Below, in pieces: positions 26,355-34,712 of a stretch of DNA of 59,165 nt. Below the pieces are notes generated by a model. The model saw nothing but the letters and a program-made list of their open reading frames with translations, did no database searches and was not told the origin of the DNA. The position numbers were made by a program, and so were the translations under genes. Source of the stretch: Eubacteriales bacterium (GTDB taxonomy: Bacteria; Bacillota; Clostridia; Tissierellales; GPF-1); contig DAOUQF010000007.1 of assembly GCA_030625815.1 (NCBI GenBank), positions 1 to 59,165 on the forward strand, in the 5' to 3' direction. How positions within the stretch are numbered: the first letter of the stretch is position 1; each line of letters begins with the position of its first letter.

Positions 26355-26407
26355 AACTTAGTCATATGTTTATTGAAAGTTCGCCAACTTAGTCATATGT
26401 TTATTGA
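26355..26407 (+). repeat. Two 22-base direct repeats
   Basis: The same 22 bases, beginning AACTTAGTCATATG, occur at 26355-26376 and 26386-26407 with a 9-base spacer. They lie in the gene-free stretch 26241-26531 between cstA and the IS element. They could be the end repeats of a lost mobile element or binding sites. Nothing else recognisable is in this stretch. Confidence 0.7.
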
Positions 26408-26538
26408 GCCAACCCCTTTAAAACAGACAATACCATTGTTTTTGAGGTGGCAGCCACTACTCACAGGGTTTTAGTCCTTTTAGTTGTTTTTAAAATCGTT
26501 CAGTGCTGTTATAAAAAAATGTTGATCATCATAAAATG

Positions 26539-26594
26539 GACCCTATAGACTAGACACTCTGAAAAGAGAGCCTATCACTATAGGGTCTTTTTTT
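26539..26594 (+). terminator. Terminator hairpin inside the IS left end
   Basis: GACCCTATAG (26539-26548) pairs with CTATAGGGTC (26578-26587), followed by seven T. It would stop transcripts entering from outside before they reach the transposase gene. Confidence 0.7.
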
Positions 26595-26636
26595 ATACAA
26601 TGAAAGCGCAAGAATGAAACCGCAAGGAGGATAATG

Positions 26637-27956
26637 ATGAGCAAAAAAATATTCTCGCAAGAAGAGCAACGGATTTTAAGAGAGAATCCTTATGTTTTAA
26701 AAGTCAGCAAAAAATCAATTACATATACCGATGAGTTCAAGATTCACTTAATTGCAGAGTATAGCAAGGGGAAAACAGCCCGAATAATCTTTGAAGAAGC
26801 AGGGTTCGATATCGAAATCATCGGAATTAAACGGGTTGATTGTGCAGCTATTAGATGGAAAAAAGCTTATAAACAGCACGGCGTACTCGGTCTTCGCGAT
26901 ACTCGAAAGGGCAACTCTGGTAGACCGCGCGAACGAGAATTAACGCCAGCAGAAATCATTGCGAAAAAAGATGCCGAAATAGCATATTTAAAAGCGGAGC
27001 TAGAACTCGTAAAAAAGCTCGAGCTAGAAGAAAGGAAGGTGATAAACGGAAAGATTAAGCCTTCACAAATATTTGGTCTCATTGAACTTGTTATTGAAAA
27101 ACATAAATCAAGCGGTGTTGTTCGGCACCTTTGCAAACTTGCAGGAGTCTCTTCTTCCGGGTATTACAATTACTTAAATACTCGAGATCATAGAGCTGTT
27201 CGCCATGAACAAGATCTGGAGGATTTCGCAGTCATCCAGAAGGCTTACAAATTTAAAGGCTTTAGCAAAGGCTCTCGAGGGATCTACATGGCTCTCAAAA
27301 ATGTATTTGGCGTTATCTTCAACCGTAAGAAGATACAGAGACTTATGAGAAAATTCAACTTGATCTGTCCTATCAGGAGAACTAATCCCTATAAGCGAAT
27401 AGCAAAAGCAACAAAAGAACATTCTGTTGTACCCAATCGTTTAGATAGGAAATTCAAAGAGGGTATCCCAGGCCAGATATTGTTGACAGACATAACCTAT
27501 ATCTCCTTCAGGGGTTCATTTGCGTATCTATCTGTCATTAAGGATAGTATCACCAACGAGATACTGGCATACCATCTATCAAAAAATATCAAGCTTGAAA
27601 TTGTGATGAAAACGCTGGATCGCCTATTTGAAAATCACGGGCACCGATTCGCCTCAAACGCCTATGTACACTCAGATCAGGGGTCGCATTATACAAGCCC
27701 CATCTTTCAAAAGAAGCTGAAAGAAGCTATGCTGGGTCAATCGATGTCTAGGAAGGGCAATTGTTGGGATAACGCCCCAATGGAATCATTTTTCGGCCAT
27801 ATGAAAGATGAAGTTGACTTTGAGATATGTGCCTCTTATGAAGAAATACAAGAAAAAGTCGACCGCTACATGGATTATTATAATCATTCTAGAGCTCAGT
27901 GGAACTTAAAGAAGCTGACTCCTGTAATGTACAGAAATCAGCTTCTTGCTGCATAG
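26637..27956 (+). CDS. IS3-family transposase, OrfA and OrfB in one frame
   Basis: 439 residues. AAGGAGG is 6 bases before ATG 26637; an adjacent ATG at 26634 is less well spaced. N-terminal helix-turn-helix OrfA-like part (TDEFKIHLIAEYSKGKTARI), a leucine-zipper-like helix (AEIIAKKDAEIAYLKAELE), then the OrfB rve catalytic core with the DDE triad: Asp in LLTDITYI, Asp in HSDQGSHYT and Glu in NAPMESFFGHMKDE. Most IS3 members make this protein only through a programmed frameshift; here one continuous frame encodes the fusion. The gene looks intact. Confidence 0.9.
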   Translation: MSKKIFSQEEQRILRENPYVLKVSKKSITYTDEFKIHLIAEYSKGKTARIIFEEAGFDIEIIGIKRVDCAAIRWKKAYKQHGVLGLRDTRKGNSGRPRERELTPAEIIAKKDAEIAYLKAELELVKKLELEERKVINGKIKPSQIFGLIELVIEKHKSSGVVRHLCKLAGVSSSGYYNYLNTRDHRAVRHEQDLEDFAVIQKAYKFKGFSKGSRGIYMALKNVFGVIFNRKKIQRLMRKFNLICPIRRTNPYKRIAKATKEHSVVPNRLDRKFKEGIPGQILLTDITYISFRGSFAYLSVIKDSITNEILAYHLSKNIKLEIVMKTLDRLFENHGHRFASNAYVHSDQGSHYTSPIFQKKLKEAMLGQSMSRKGNCWDNAPMESFFGHMKDEVDFEICASYEEIQEKVDRYMDYYNHSRAQWNLKKLTPVMYRNQLLAA

Positions 27957-28018
27957 TCTCTTTTTATCGTGTCCTTGACACGGGGTCCATTTTACAATGA
28001 GATCTCCTGTTTTTCTTT

Positions 28019-28729
28019 TTATTCATTCACTCTGAATTTTCCAATTTGCAAAACGACGACCAACCAAAACATACAACTGATAAACCCAAACATATATCCG
28101 GTCAATTGGCTCGGACTTTGTACGATCTGTGCAATCCAATAGGTGGGAAATCCCAACGATATCATCTTAATGAAATTCCCCTTCAATAAATCTGCAAAGG
28201 CGAAAATCACAATCAAATTTAGTCCCTTGGCATAGGTCAGCCCTTTGATCTTATCGGTGGCTACCGAGAAGAAAACCAAGCCAATGACAATTGCCAATGC
28301 GGAGAGGATTCCCGTTATCAGCAGGAGGGTTAGGACCGTAAAGATATACTGCCCCATAATTATGTAACTGATGATCGTATGCAGAATGGTTGCTCCTACG
28401 GCAAACACGAGTCGGTTTGCAATATATCCTTGCCTTGCCAATGGCGTCACACTCATAAGCTCTATGATTTTTCCATCCTTGTCCTCCATCATCATAAATC
28501 CCATCACGATCCCAATCATCATCGGACAAAAGATCAAAGTCAATGCCAAAGCATAGGGCATAAATGGTGTGAAGCTTTGATTGAAGTACTGGAAGATCGC
28601 CGGCATCAGAAATTCTGTCAGGAATCTGAATACTATGGAAATCAGCACTGGACAAAGGAAGAGAATCATCATAATCGGTTCACGGGCGATTTGTTTCCAA
28701 TCATTCTTTAGATAGATCAATTTGACCAT
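28019..28729 (-). CDS. ABC-2 type exporter permease (second)
   Basis: 236 residues. Start at 28729 (MVKLIYLKNDWKQIAREP) has GGAGG 5 bases upstream; it overlaps the end of the preceding gene by 29 bases. Six transmembrane segments of the ABC-2 membrane domain (LILIFCPMMIGIVMGFMMMEDKDGK region is typical). Last gene of the TetR-ATPase-permease-permease operon. The IS element begins 24 bases past its stop, so its natural terminator may have been displaced. Confidence 0.82.
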   Translation of the reverse strand: MVKLIYLKNDWKQIAREPIMMILFLCPVLISIVFRFLTEFLMPAIFQYFNQSFTPFMPYALALTLIFCPMMIGIVMGFMMMEDKDGKIIELMSVTPLARQGYIANRLVFAVGATILHTIISYIIMGQYIFTVLTLLLITGILSALAIVIGLVFFSVATDKIKGLTYAKGLNLIVIFAFADLLKGNFIKMISLGFPTYWIAQIVQSPSQLTGYMFGFISCMFWLVVVLQIGKFRVNE

Positions 28730-29441
28730 GTTGTCCTCCATAAACGATTCGCTCCTCAAACTGCCTGGTGGTGTAGATCAATAGCCCGGCATTGATAAGG
28801 ATCATATAACCCATTTGAAAAACCGCCATTCCGATCGGGTTGCCGTGGTATGCCCCATAAACCAATCGCAAACATGCCACGGTTGGAAAGAGATTCAGCA
28901 CTGCAGCCTCCCAATAGGGAATCAAGAAAAACGCCGGTGCAATCAACGCCAGCATCCAAGGCACCATTCTCAGAAAAAACTCATTGATCCCCCTTGATCT
29001 GCAGGCAATGAGAATCCCGATCTGCGTAAAAAAGAAGGATGTGAGCAAGATTCCCATAACCAAGTACAAATAATTCACGCTGCCCGAATAGGCCAAGAGT
29101 GAGATCAACACCCCCGCAAAAAGAGCCACGATGGAAAGGGACATAACCTTGCTGATCACATACTCCATGGACTCTAACGGCGTCACCACAATCGACTGTA
29201 AGATCCCCTGCTCCTTTTCTAAAAGCAGCATGCCACCAATAAAGAAGAGGCCCAGTACGGATGGATCTGAGAATATTACAAATGGCACTGCAATGTGCCT
29301 GTAGGTTTCCGGGATCTGTGTAAGCACCAAGAGATAGAGAAAACTGATGATGAGGTAGATGGTGAAGAACCCCTGTTTTCGTTCAAATTTGAGATCGGCG
29401 ATCACTGCGTTCTTCATTCGACGCATCCTATTTTCATTCAT
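28701..29441 (-). CDS. ABC-2 type exporter permease (first)
   Basis: 246 residues from ATG 29441, which overlaps the TGA of the ATPase gene by one base and has GGGAGG 8 bases upstream. Six transmembrane segments; the cytoplasmic MLLLEKEQGILQSIVVTPL motif is typical of ABC-2 permeases of the fluoroquinolone/multidrug or bacteriocin-export type. Pairs with the second permease to form a heterodimeric membrane domain. Confidence 0.82.
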   Translation of the reverse strand: MNENRMRRMKNAVIADLKFERKQGFFTIYLIISFLYLLVLTQIPETYRHIAVPFVIFSDPSVLGLFFIGGMLLLEKEQGILQSIVVTPLESMEYVISKVMSLSIVALFAGVLISLLAYSGSVNYLYLVMGILLTSFFFTQIGILIACRSRGINEFFLRMVPWMLALIAPAFFLIPYWEAAVLNLFPTVACLRLVYGAYHGNPIGMAVFQMGYMILINAGLLIYTTRQFEERIVYGGQHGQIDLSKE

Positions 29442-30292
29442 CACAGCGACCTCCCCGTCAGTTGAATAAAGACATCTTCCAGCGTCGCTTCCTGGCTGTG
29501 AATGGTGAGAATCTCACACGCGTCAACAATGCGATGAAATTCCAAATTGCCTTTCATCCCGGTCAACGATAGTGTCATCTCCCGCTCTTTTTTATCTTCG
29601 ATATACGCAACCTTTACCATGGGATTCCCATACTTGACCATCAGGTTCTTGGGGCTGTCAATAACCGTGAGTACGCCTTCATTAATAAACCCAACACGGT
29701 CGCAAAGCTGCTCGGCGACGGTCATGTTGTGTGTCGTCAAGAAGATGGTTTTCCCCTCCCCTTTCAGCTGCAGGATCTTATCCTTGATAATCTTGGCATT
29801 GACGGGATCAAGCCCCGTTGTGGGTTCATCCAAAAAAATCAAATCCGGATTATGAAGAATGGATCGCACGAAATTCAGGCGCATCTTCATCCCCTTGGAG
29901 AACCCCTCCACCTTCTTGTCCTTGTCCTTCAGCAGACCCACATGATCCAATAATTCTTCGATGTTCTGCTCCTGATTTCGGTAATAAGAACCAATGAGTT
30001 TCAAGTTCTCGTAGGCAGACAGCTTGGTATAGAGATTTGGAAAATCAAAGGCAACGCCAATCCGTTCATAGAAGTCCTTGTTCCATTCTCGCCGTTCTTT
30101 GCCAAAAATGTTGACCTTGCCGGAATACCCGCGCAGCAATCCAATAATAATCCGCTGCGTCGTGGTCTTCCCGGCTCCGTTTGGACCCAAGAATCCAAAC
30201 ACTTCTCCCTTTTCAATATGAAAATCCAGACCGCTTAACGCCTCTTTGTGAACGGTTCGATAGGTGAAATTCAACTTTTCTACAAGAATCAT
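29441..30292 (-). CDS. ABC exporter ATPase (CcmA/DrrA type)
   Basis: 283 residues. Walker A FLGPNGAGKTTTQR near residue 35, Walker B LIFLDEPTTGLDP and His in LTTHNMTVAEQ. The signature motif is FSKGMKMRLNFVRS instead of LSGGQ, a variation seen in some exporter ATPases. A C-terminal extension of about 70 residues follows. It drives the two ABC-2 permeases encoded immediately downstream. Substrate unknown; the TetR gene upstream suggests response to a toxic compound. Confidence 0.9.
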   Translation of the reverse strand: MILVEKLNFTYRTVHKEALSGLDFHIEKGEVFGFLGPNGAGKTTTQRIIIGLLRGYSGKVNIFGKERREWNKDFYERIGVAFDFPNLYTKLSAYENLKLIGSYYRNQEQNIEELLDHVGLLKDKDKKVEGFSKGMKMRLNFVRSILHNPDLIFLDEPTTGLDPVNAKIIKDKILQLKGEGKTIFLTTHNMTVAEQLCDRVGFINEGVLTVIDSPKNLMVKYGNPMVKVAYIEDKKEREMTLSLTGMKGNLEFHRIVDACEILTIHSQEATLEDVFIQLTGRSL

Positions 30293-30362
30293 AGTCGTGC
30301 TCCCTTCAATAAAAATCGGTCGTTCTTTTTTAGATGAAATAAAAAGTGCTCCTTCAGTACAC

Positions 30363-30965
30363 CTAAAACGCTTTTAAAATCCCCATGACGCCAATGGCAA
30401 AGAACAAAATCTCTTCAATGATAAGTTGCTGACGCACCTCATCGTCTTCATTGCTTTTCACGATCATCACCAATCCAAAAACCAATTGCTCCGCCATCAC
30501 CTTCGCCATCTGCGGGTTGGGATATTTCGGATTGAATTCCTCGATATGTTCCATAAAATGCTCTTCCATAACAGCGAGCAAATCCTCTTTGGCATGGGCA
30601 AATCTGGTCCCTTCACTGCCCTCAATCAGAATCACAAAAGGAATCGTAATGGCTGGCACCATGGGCAGTATCAACTTTCTCAGCTCTCTTCGCCAAACCT
30701 CAACATCGGTAAGATCCCACAGCTCATCATTGCGCTCCCATTGATGATGGTTCTTGATCAACTGCACCATCCCGATATAAGCGCTCTCGACAATGCTGGC
30801 AAAAACCGCTTCCTTGTTTTCATAGTAGTTATAGAAATTCCCCAGGGTCGTGCCTGCCTTTTTGACAATCTGTCGCAAAGAGGCTTTTTCGAATCCCTTC
30901 TCCAGAAATTCATTGACTGCGGATTGGTATATCGCTTGTTGGATTGCTTCCTTCTTCGTTTGCAT
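30363..30965 (-). CDS. TetR-family regulator of the ABC exporter
   Basis: 200 residues with AGGTGA ahead of the ATG. N-terminal helix-turn-helix (residues 1-50: SAVNEFLEKGFEKASLRQIVKKAGTTLGNFYNYYENKEAVF) is split here as FEKASLRQIVKKAG and TLGNFYNYYENKE, typical of TetR. The C-terminal ligand domain has no assigned family. It lies 70 bases upstream of the exporter ATPase on the same strand and probably represses that operon including itself. Confidence 0.88.
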   Translation of the reverse strand: MQTKKEAIQQAIYQSAVNEFLEKGFEKASLRQIVKKAGTTLGNFYNYYENKEAVFASIVESAYIGMVQLIKNHHQWERNDELWDLTDVEVWRRELRKLILPMVPAITIPFVILIEGSEGTRFAHAKEDLLAVMEEHFMEHIEEFNPKYPNPQMAKVMAEQLVFGLVMIVKSNEDDEVRQQLIIEEILFFAIGVMGILKAF

Positions 30966-31103
30966 AAAAAATCACCTGTTCTTTTTTAATATCGTATCGT
31001 GTTTCAATCTATTTGTCAAATTCATCATTTCAATCAAACGACGCCTCTCCCGTTACCACCTGACTCGACCTCTTCTTGATCCGTTGCACGGTTTACAAAA
31101 GAC

Positions 31104-31150
31104 AAAAAAAGGCAAAATTCATCGCACCCATAGGTGAATGATTTTGCCTT
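31104..31150 (-). terminator. Terminator after the XRE regulator
   Basis: Long stem built from AAGGCAAAAT and ATTTTGCCTT with inner CACC/GGTG pairing; on the minus strand it ends in a run of seven T (complement of 31104-31110). Confidence 0.85.
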
Positions 31151-31158
31151 CCCAACTA

Positions 31159-31827
31159 TTATAAGCTAAATTCAACCCTGATGCATCGGCCAATCAGTTT
31201 GATCTCCGCCAGTGAAACCAATTCTGATCCTGCATCGATATGATTTCTAAACAACCGCACTTTACTGCTTTCTCTGCGCAGTTTCCGAATGATCCTCTGA
31301 TTGCCTACCTCTATCAAATAAATGCTATTGTTCTGAATTTCTTTTGTCTTCAATACCATGACAATATCACCATTCTTGATTCGAAGCGCCTCCGCCTCAT
31401 TGTTGGATGCTTTTACAAACAGGAGCTTGTCCAGATGAAATCCTTCCACTTTTTTACCCAGGATGGGCAGCTCTTTGTAACCCACAACTTGGTTATTCCT
31501 GCACTCATAGATCGGAAATTTTTCAATAACACCCGCCAAAGCGTTCGCCCACTGCTCGTTCGGTTCAACCGTGTATCTTGCAGCTTGCACAGGCTTAGAA
31601 ACTCTGACTGGCTTTTCCTCTTCTTTCATGTCCGTCACGTCGAACATTGCAATTTCTTCCCCTAAGACTCCTAATATTTTATCGGCGGTTGCCTCATTGA
31701 TAATCTTCTTACCGGTTTCAACTTGCATGATATAACTTGCAGCTAACCCACATTTTTTTGCCAGTTGTTTCTCCGATAATCCTGCTTTCCATCTCGCTTT
31801 TTGAATCTTTTCAGCAATTCTATTCAT
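31159..31827 (-). CDS. XRE-family regulator with S24/LexA-like C-terminal domain
   Basis: 222 residues from ATG 31827, five bases after AGGTGG; an upstream GTG is possible. Residues 1-60 are an XRE helix-turn-helix (RIAEKIQKARWKAGLSEKQ, then AASYIMQVETGKK). Residues about 105-222 resemble the LexA/S24 fold (EALRIKNGDIVMVLKTKEI and GNQRIIRKLRRE), but the usual catalytic Ser in a SMxP motif is replaced by NNEAEAL, so self-cleavage is unlikely. Single gene with its own terminator; no phage genes nearby. Target unknown. Confidence 0.8.
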   Translation of the reverse strand: MNRIAEKIQKARWKAGLSEKQLAKKCGLAASYIMQVETGKKIINEATADKILGVLGEEIAMFDVTDMKEEEKPVRVSKPVQAARYTVEPNEQWANALAGVIEKFPIYECRNNQVVGYKELPILGKKVEGFHLDKLLFVKASNNEAEALRIKNGDIVMVLKTKEIQNNSIYLIEVGNQRIIRKLRRESSKVRLFRNHIDAGSELVSLAEIKLIGRCIRVEFSL

Positions 31828-31880
31828 CATCTCCACCTCGTATTTATCTTCCACTATTCTACCATTTTATCATCCAAAAA

Positions 31881-31907
31881 TAAAACATGCACGATTTCTC
31901 GTGCATG
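31881..31907 (-). terminator. Terminator after the CPBP gene
   Basis: Stem CATGCACG / CGTGCATG (31886-31893 with 31900-31907) around ATTTCT, T-rich on its minus-strand 3' side. Nearly the same hairpin recurs at 42785-42810 and 45220-45242. Confidence 0.75.
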
Positions 31908-31910
31908 CTT

Positions 31911-32693
31911 CTAACGATTCGGCTGTAATTCTTGTTTCTTCTTTCGCTTCGACCACCAGGTGATCACGCCAATGCTCACGCCAATCTCCATAACGATGGT
32001 GAGGATCGTGCTGATATTTTGATCCAACATAAAAACGCCCATAAAACTGTTGATGCTTGCATGGAAAAGAATACAGAGAAAAACGCTGCCCGTCACCTTT
32101 CGAATCGCGGCTAGAACAAAGGAAAAACCAAAGACACTCACGGTGAACAAGAAAAACCCAATGGTCGATTGGTAGGTACCGATAATTGCCCATAGCGGTA
32201 GATGCCAAACTGCCCAAATCAATGCCACCACAACGGTGGCGGGGACAAAGGAGATTTTCTTTTCCAATTCCGGTTGCAGAATTCCCCGCCATCCAATCTC
32301 TTCAAGGCCACCCCCAATGATATTTACAGGGATATATGCCACCCCCATATAGAGAGCCATCGTTTGATTGGACGCACCCATGGCAAGGGGAATCAGAAAA
32401 TGAAGCGCCAAAAATCCAAGAATCAATGCGTAGTGTTTCCAATCGGTTTTAAATTGGAAGATTTTTTTCATAAACGATTTGAATCCGTCTATCTCGCCCC
32501 ATCGCTTCAGCAAGAAATACGAAGCAATGGGTGCCCCATTTCCGCCGATCAAAAACAGGATCATGGCGATAGGCGTGCCGTATTGCAACTGTCCAAACCG
32601 ATTGGCAATCACCACCGTTCCCCAGCAGATCCACGTGATTGCAAAGGTCCATAACAAAAACTGAGGTATTCTTGATTTGGTATCCGGTTTCAT
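31911..32693 (-). CDS. CPBP-family intramembrane metalloprotease
   Basis: 260 residues with about seven to eight transmembrane segments and AAAGGAG ahead. The CPBP/CAAX protease motifs are present: GGLEEIGWRG (the EExxxR motif), VWHLPLW with the metal-binding His, and FHASINS with the last His. These enzymes cleave membrane or prenyl-like substrates and in Gram-positives often serve bacteriocin processing or immunity. Preceded by a TetR gene 14 bases upstream, so TetR probably controls it. Confidence 0.88.
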   Translation of the reverse strand: MKPDTKSRIPQFLLWTFAITWICWGTVVIANRFGQLQYGTPIAMILFLIGGNGAPIASYFLLKRWGEIDGFKSFMKKIFQFKTDWKHYALILGFLALHFLIPLAMGASNQTMALYMGVAYIPVNIIGGGLEEIGWRGILQPELEKKISFVPATVVVALIWAVWHLPLWAIIGTYQSTIGFFLFTVSVFGFSFVLAAIRKVTGSVFLCILFHASINSFMGVFMLDQNISTILTIVMEIGVSIGVITWWSKRKKKQELQPNR

Positions 32694-32707
32694 TTTCTTT
32701 CTCCTTT

Positions 32708-33373
32708 TTATTTGGCTTTTTTCTCCTCAACACCCAACATGTAAAAAACAGTCTCCGTTAAAAGTTGCATGTTCCTCACTTCATCCAGCTCATTCGCACC
32801 TGCTTTGTAGCATCGAATCAACACAGCATTGCGCAACAAACCATCGATGTAGGTGCCGACAAAGGCCACAACCTCTTCCAGAGGAAACCGCGGTTCAAAT
32901 TCCGCGTCTTCGCTCCCCTGCATCATTTGCTGAAACAGGCATTGAATCAAGTATTGCCCAGCCTCCTGCTCCGTCAAATTGTTCATGATGCTTGCCGCCT
33001 TTTCGGGATGATTGGCAACCAAAACCGTCAACTCAAACTGAATTTTTCCGATTGTATTGACATGATCCTGAATATACTTTCCCAAGAACAGCAACAACTC
33101 TTCTATCGCTTCTTTCGAATCATTTGCATTTGCCAAAATTTGATCAATTGTCTGAATCATATTATTCTGAGCGGTGACTTGATTCGTCATGGCGACAATC
33201 ACCTGATCCACATTGTCATAATACTTGTAAATGCCGCCACGGCTTAAACCCGCCTCCTTGACCACATCCAACATGGTCATCTCATACAATGGCTTATGCT
33301 GAAAGACTCGGAATGCCGCATCCAAAATTCCTTGCTTCTTCTTCTCGATATACGCCTCGCTTACTTTTGGCAT
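32708..33373 (-). CDS. TetR-family regulator of the CPBP gene
   Basis: 221 residues from ATG 33373 (GAAAGGAG upstream); an apparent longer frame reads through the promoter and operator. N-terminal helix-turn-helix: LDAAFRVFQHKPLYEMTM, then VKEAGLSRGGIYKYYDN, typical of TetR. Forms an operon with the CPBP protease. A palindrome 18 bases upstream is the likely binding site. Confidence 0.9.
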   Translation of the reverse strand: MPKVSEAYIEKKKQGILDAAFRVFQHKPLYEMTMLDVVKEAGLSRGGIYKYYDNVDQVIVAMTNQVTAQNNMIQTIDQILANANDSKEAIEELLLFLGKYIQDHVNTIGKIQFELTVLVANHPEKAASIMNNLTEQEAGQYLIQCLFQQMMQGSEDAEFEPRFPLEEVVAFVGTYIDGLLRNAVLIRCYKAGANELDEVRNMQLLTETVFYMLGVEEKKAK

Positions 33374-33390
33374 AGGATCACTCCTTTCAC

Positions 33391-33412
33391 AAAATGAGAC
33401 AAGTCTCATTTT
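33391..33412. promoter_or_regulatory. TetR operator palindrome
   Basis: Perfect 10-base arms AAAATGAGAC and GTCTCATTTT around AA, directly upstream of the tetR gene at 33373. Position and symmetry fit an autoregulatory operator. Confidence 0.7.
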
Positions 33413-33468
33413 TATCAATTTCATCATATCCCAAAAAACGAAAAATGCCAAGAGTTTTTTTACACAAC

Positions 33469-33512
33469 AAAAAACCGAGAGCCTCAGGGGAGAAAATCCG
33501 CTGCTCTCGGTT
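33469..33512 (-). terminator. Terminator of the monosaccharide importer operon
   Basis: Stem AACCGAGAGC / GCTCTCGGTT (33473-33482 with 33503-33512), followed on the minus strand by a run of six T. Confidence 0.88.
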
Positions 33513-33527
33513 CTTTGTTGGTTGCTG

Positions 33528-34712
33528 TTACTTGTTCTTATTTCGTGTAGAAATATCGAACCATACCGCCAGCAAAAGAACGAGTCCTTTGATCAAGTAT
33601 TGATAAGATATGTCGAGGTTTAATAAAGACATGCCGTTGTTGATGGATGCCATTACTAATGCACCAATGATGGCGCCAAAAACGGTGCCTACCCCACCGC
33701 TGGCGGAAGCGCCACCAATGAAGGACGCAGCAATCGCGTCGAGTTCAAATAGGTTTCCGGCCGAAGGTGCAGCCGAGTTCAATCTTGCACTATAGATCAT
33801 CCCTGAAAGTGCGGCTAGCGTACCCATGGAAACAAATACTTTGAATAGTGTTTTACGGGCACTGATTCCTGATAGTCTTGCTGCCTCAAGGTTGCCGCCG
33901 ATTGCATAGATATGTCTGCCTAGCGGTGTTTTCGTTGTAATAAAGGTATAGAGACCAATTAACAAAACAAGAATAATAACCGTATATGGAATCCCTTTAT
34001 AAAGTGCCATGGACAAGATAAATGCGAGGATCAATCCACTGACAAGAATTAATTTTCCGATAAAAAACTGGATGGGAAGCACTTCAAATCCATATCCACG
34101 GCGTTTTTCCCGCTTATTAAATTCCATAATCGCATATACGACTACGCCCACAACGCCAACCAACAAAGAAAGAAGATGGATTCCTTCAAAGTTCGCGATA
34201 TCCGGCAAGTAGCCAACAGACATCTTGTTGAAGCTGTCGGAGAATGGTCCAATGGTTTGACCCCTGGTAATGGCAATAACCGCCCCGCGGAACATTAGCA
34301 TGCTGGCCAGGGTTACGATAAAGGCAGGTACTTTTCGGTAGGCGATCCAGAAGCCTTGCCAACAGCCGATCAATGCACCGACGAGCAATGTGATCAAGAC
34401 CGTTGGAATCGTCGGCAGGCCCATTTTCACCTGTAAAATAGCCGCAATCGCGCCGGTGAAGGCAGCGATGGAGCCGACAGACAAGTCAATATGGCCGGCA
34501 ATAATGACAAGGACCATACCGGTTGCAAGCACGGCAATGTATCCGGTTTGCAAATAAAGATTCGTCAGGTTTCGGGCTGATACAAAGATTCCATCCGTTA
34601 AGATGTTGAAGATCACCATAATGACAAAGAGGGCGATAAACATCCCGTATTGCCGTATATTGCCTTTCATCAGGTTCGTCAGTGTGTTTAGATTTTTTTG
34701 TTTTTTATCCAT
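33528..34712 (-). CDS. mmsB: Multiple-monosaccharide ABC transporter permease (MmsB/GguB type)
   Basis: 394 residues with about ten transmembrane segments. The ATP-domain docking region GRHIYAIGGNLEAARLSGI and the GMVLVIIAGHIDLSVGSIAAF stretch are typical of RbsC/MglC/XylH/GguB permeases; the length near 390 is that of GguB/XylH. It overlaps the ATPase gene by 8 bases. Works with the ATPase and ChvE-like binding protein upstream to import pentoses or hexoses. Confidence 0.87.
   Translation of the reverse strand: MDKKQKNLNTLTNLMKGNIRQYGMFIALFVIMVIFNILTDGIFVSARNLTNLYLQTGYIAVLATGMVLVIIAGHIDLSVGSIAAFTGAIAAILQVKMGLPTIPTVLITLLVGALIGCWQGFWIAYRKVPAFIVTLASMLMFRGAVIAITRGQTIGPFSDSFNKMSVGYLPDIANFEGIHLLSLLVGVVGVVVYAIMEFNKREKRRGYGFEVLPIQFFIGKLILVSGLILAFILSMALYKGIPYTVIILVLLIGLYTFITTKTPLGRHIYAIGGNLEAARLSGISARKTLFKVFVSMGTLAALSGMIYSARLNSAAPSAGNLFELDAIAASFIGGASASGGVGTVFGAIIGALVMASINNGMSLLNLDISYQYLIKGLVLLLAVWFDISTRNKNK

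Larger units (their letters stand above)
26532..27994 (+). mobile_element. IS3-family insertion sequence (IS150/IS3-like)
   Basis: Imperfect terminal inverted repeats of about 26 bases: TAAAATGGACCC at 26532-26543 and its complement GGGTCCATTTTA at 27983-27994, with GACAC also matching at the inner edge. It encloses one DDE transposase gene. No convincing target-site duplication is visible next to either end, so the insertion may be old or have undergone end rearrangement. The right end stops 24 bases from the stop codon of the ABC permease gene at 28019. Confidence 0.85.

Noticed and set aside
26355-26407. CRISPR array
   Set aside because: Only two units, a 9-base spacer and no cas genes.
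26520-28000. Target-site duplication of the IS element
   Set aside because: I tried ends at 26530-26532 and 27994-27996; none gave matching 3- or 4-base flanks.
31881-31907. Phage attachment site made by the repeated hairpin
   Set aside because: No integrase or tRNA nearby; the hairpins sit right after stop codons with T runs, so termination explains them.
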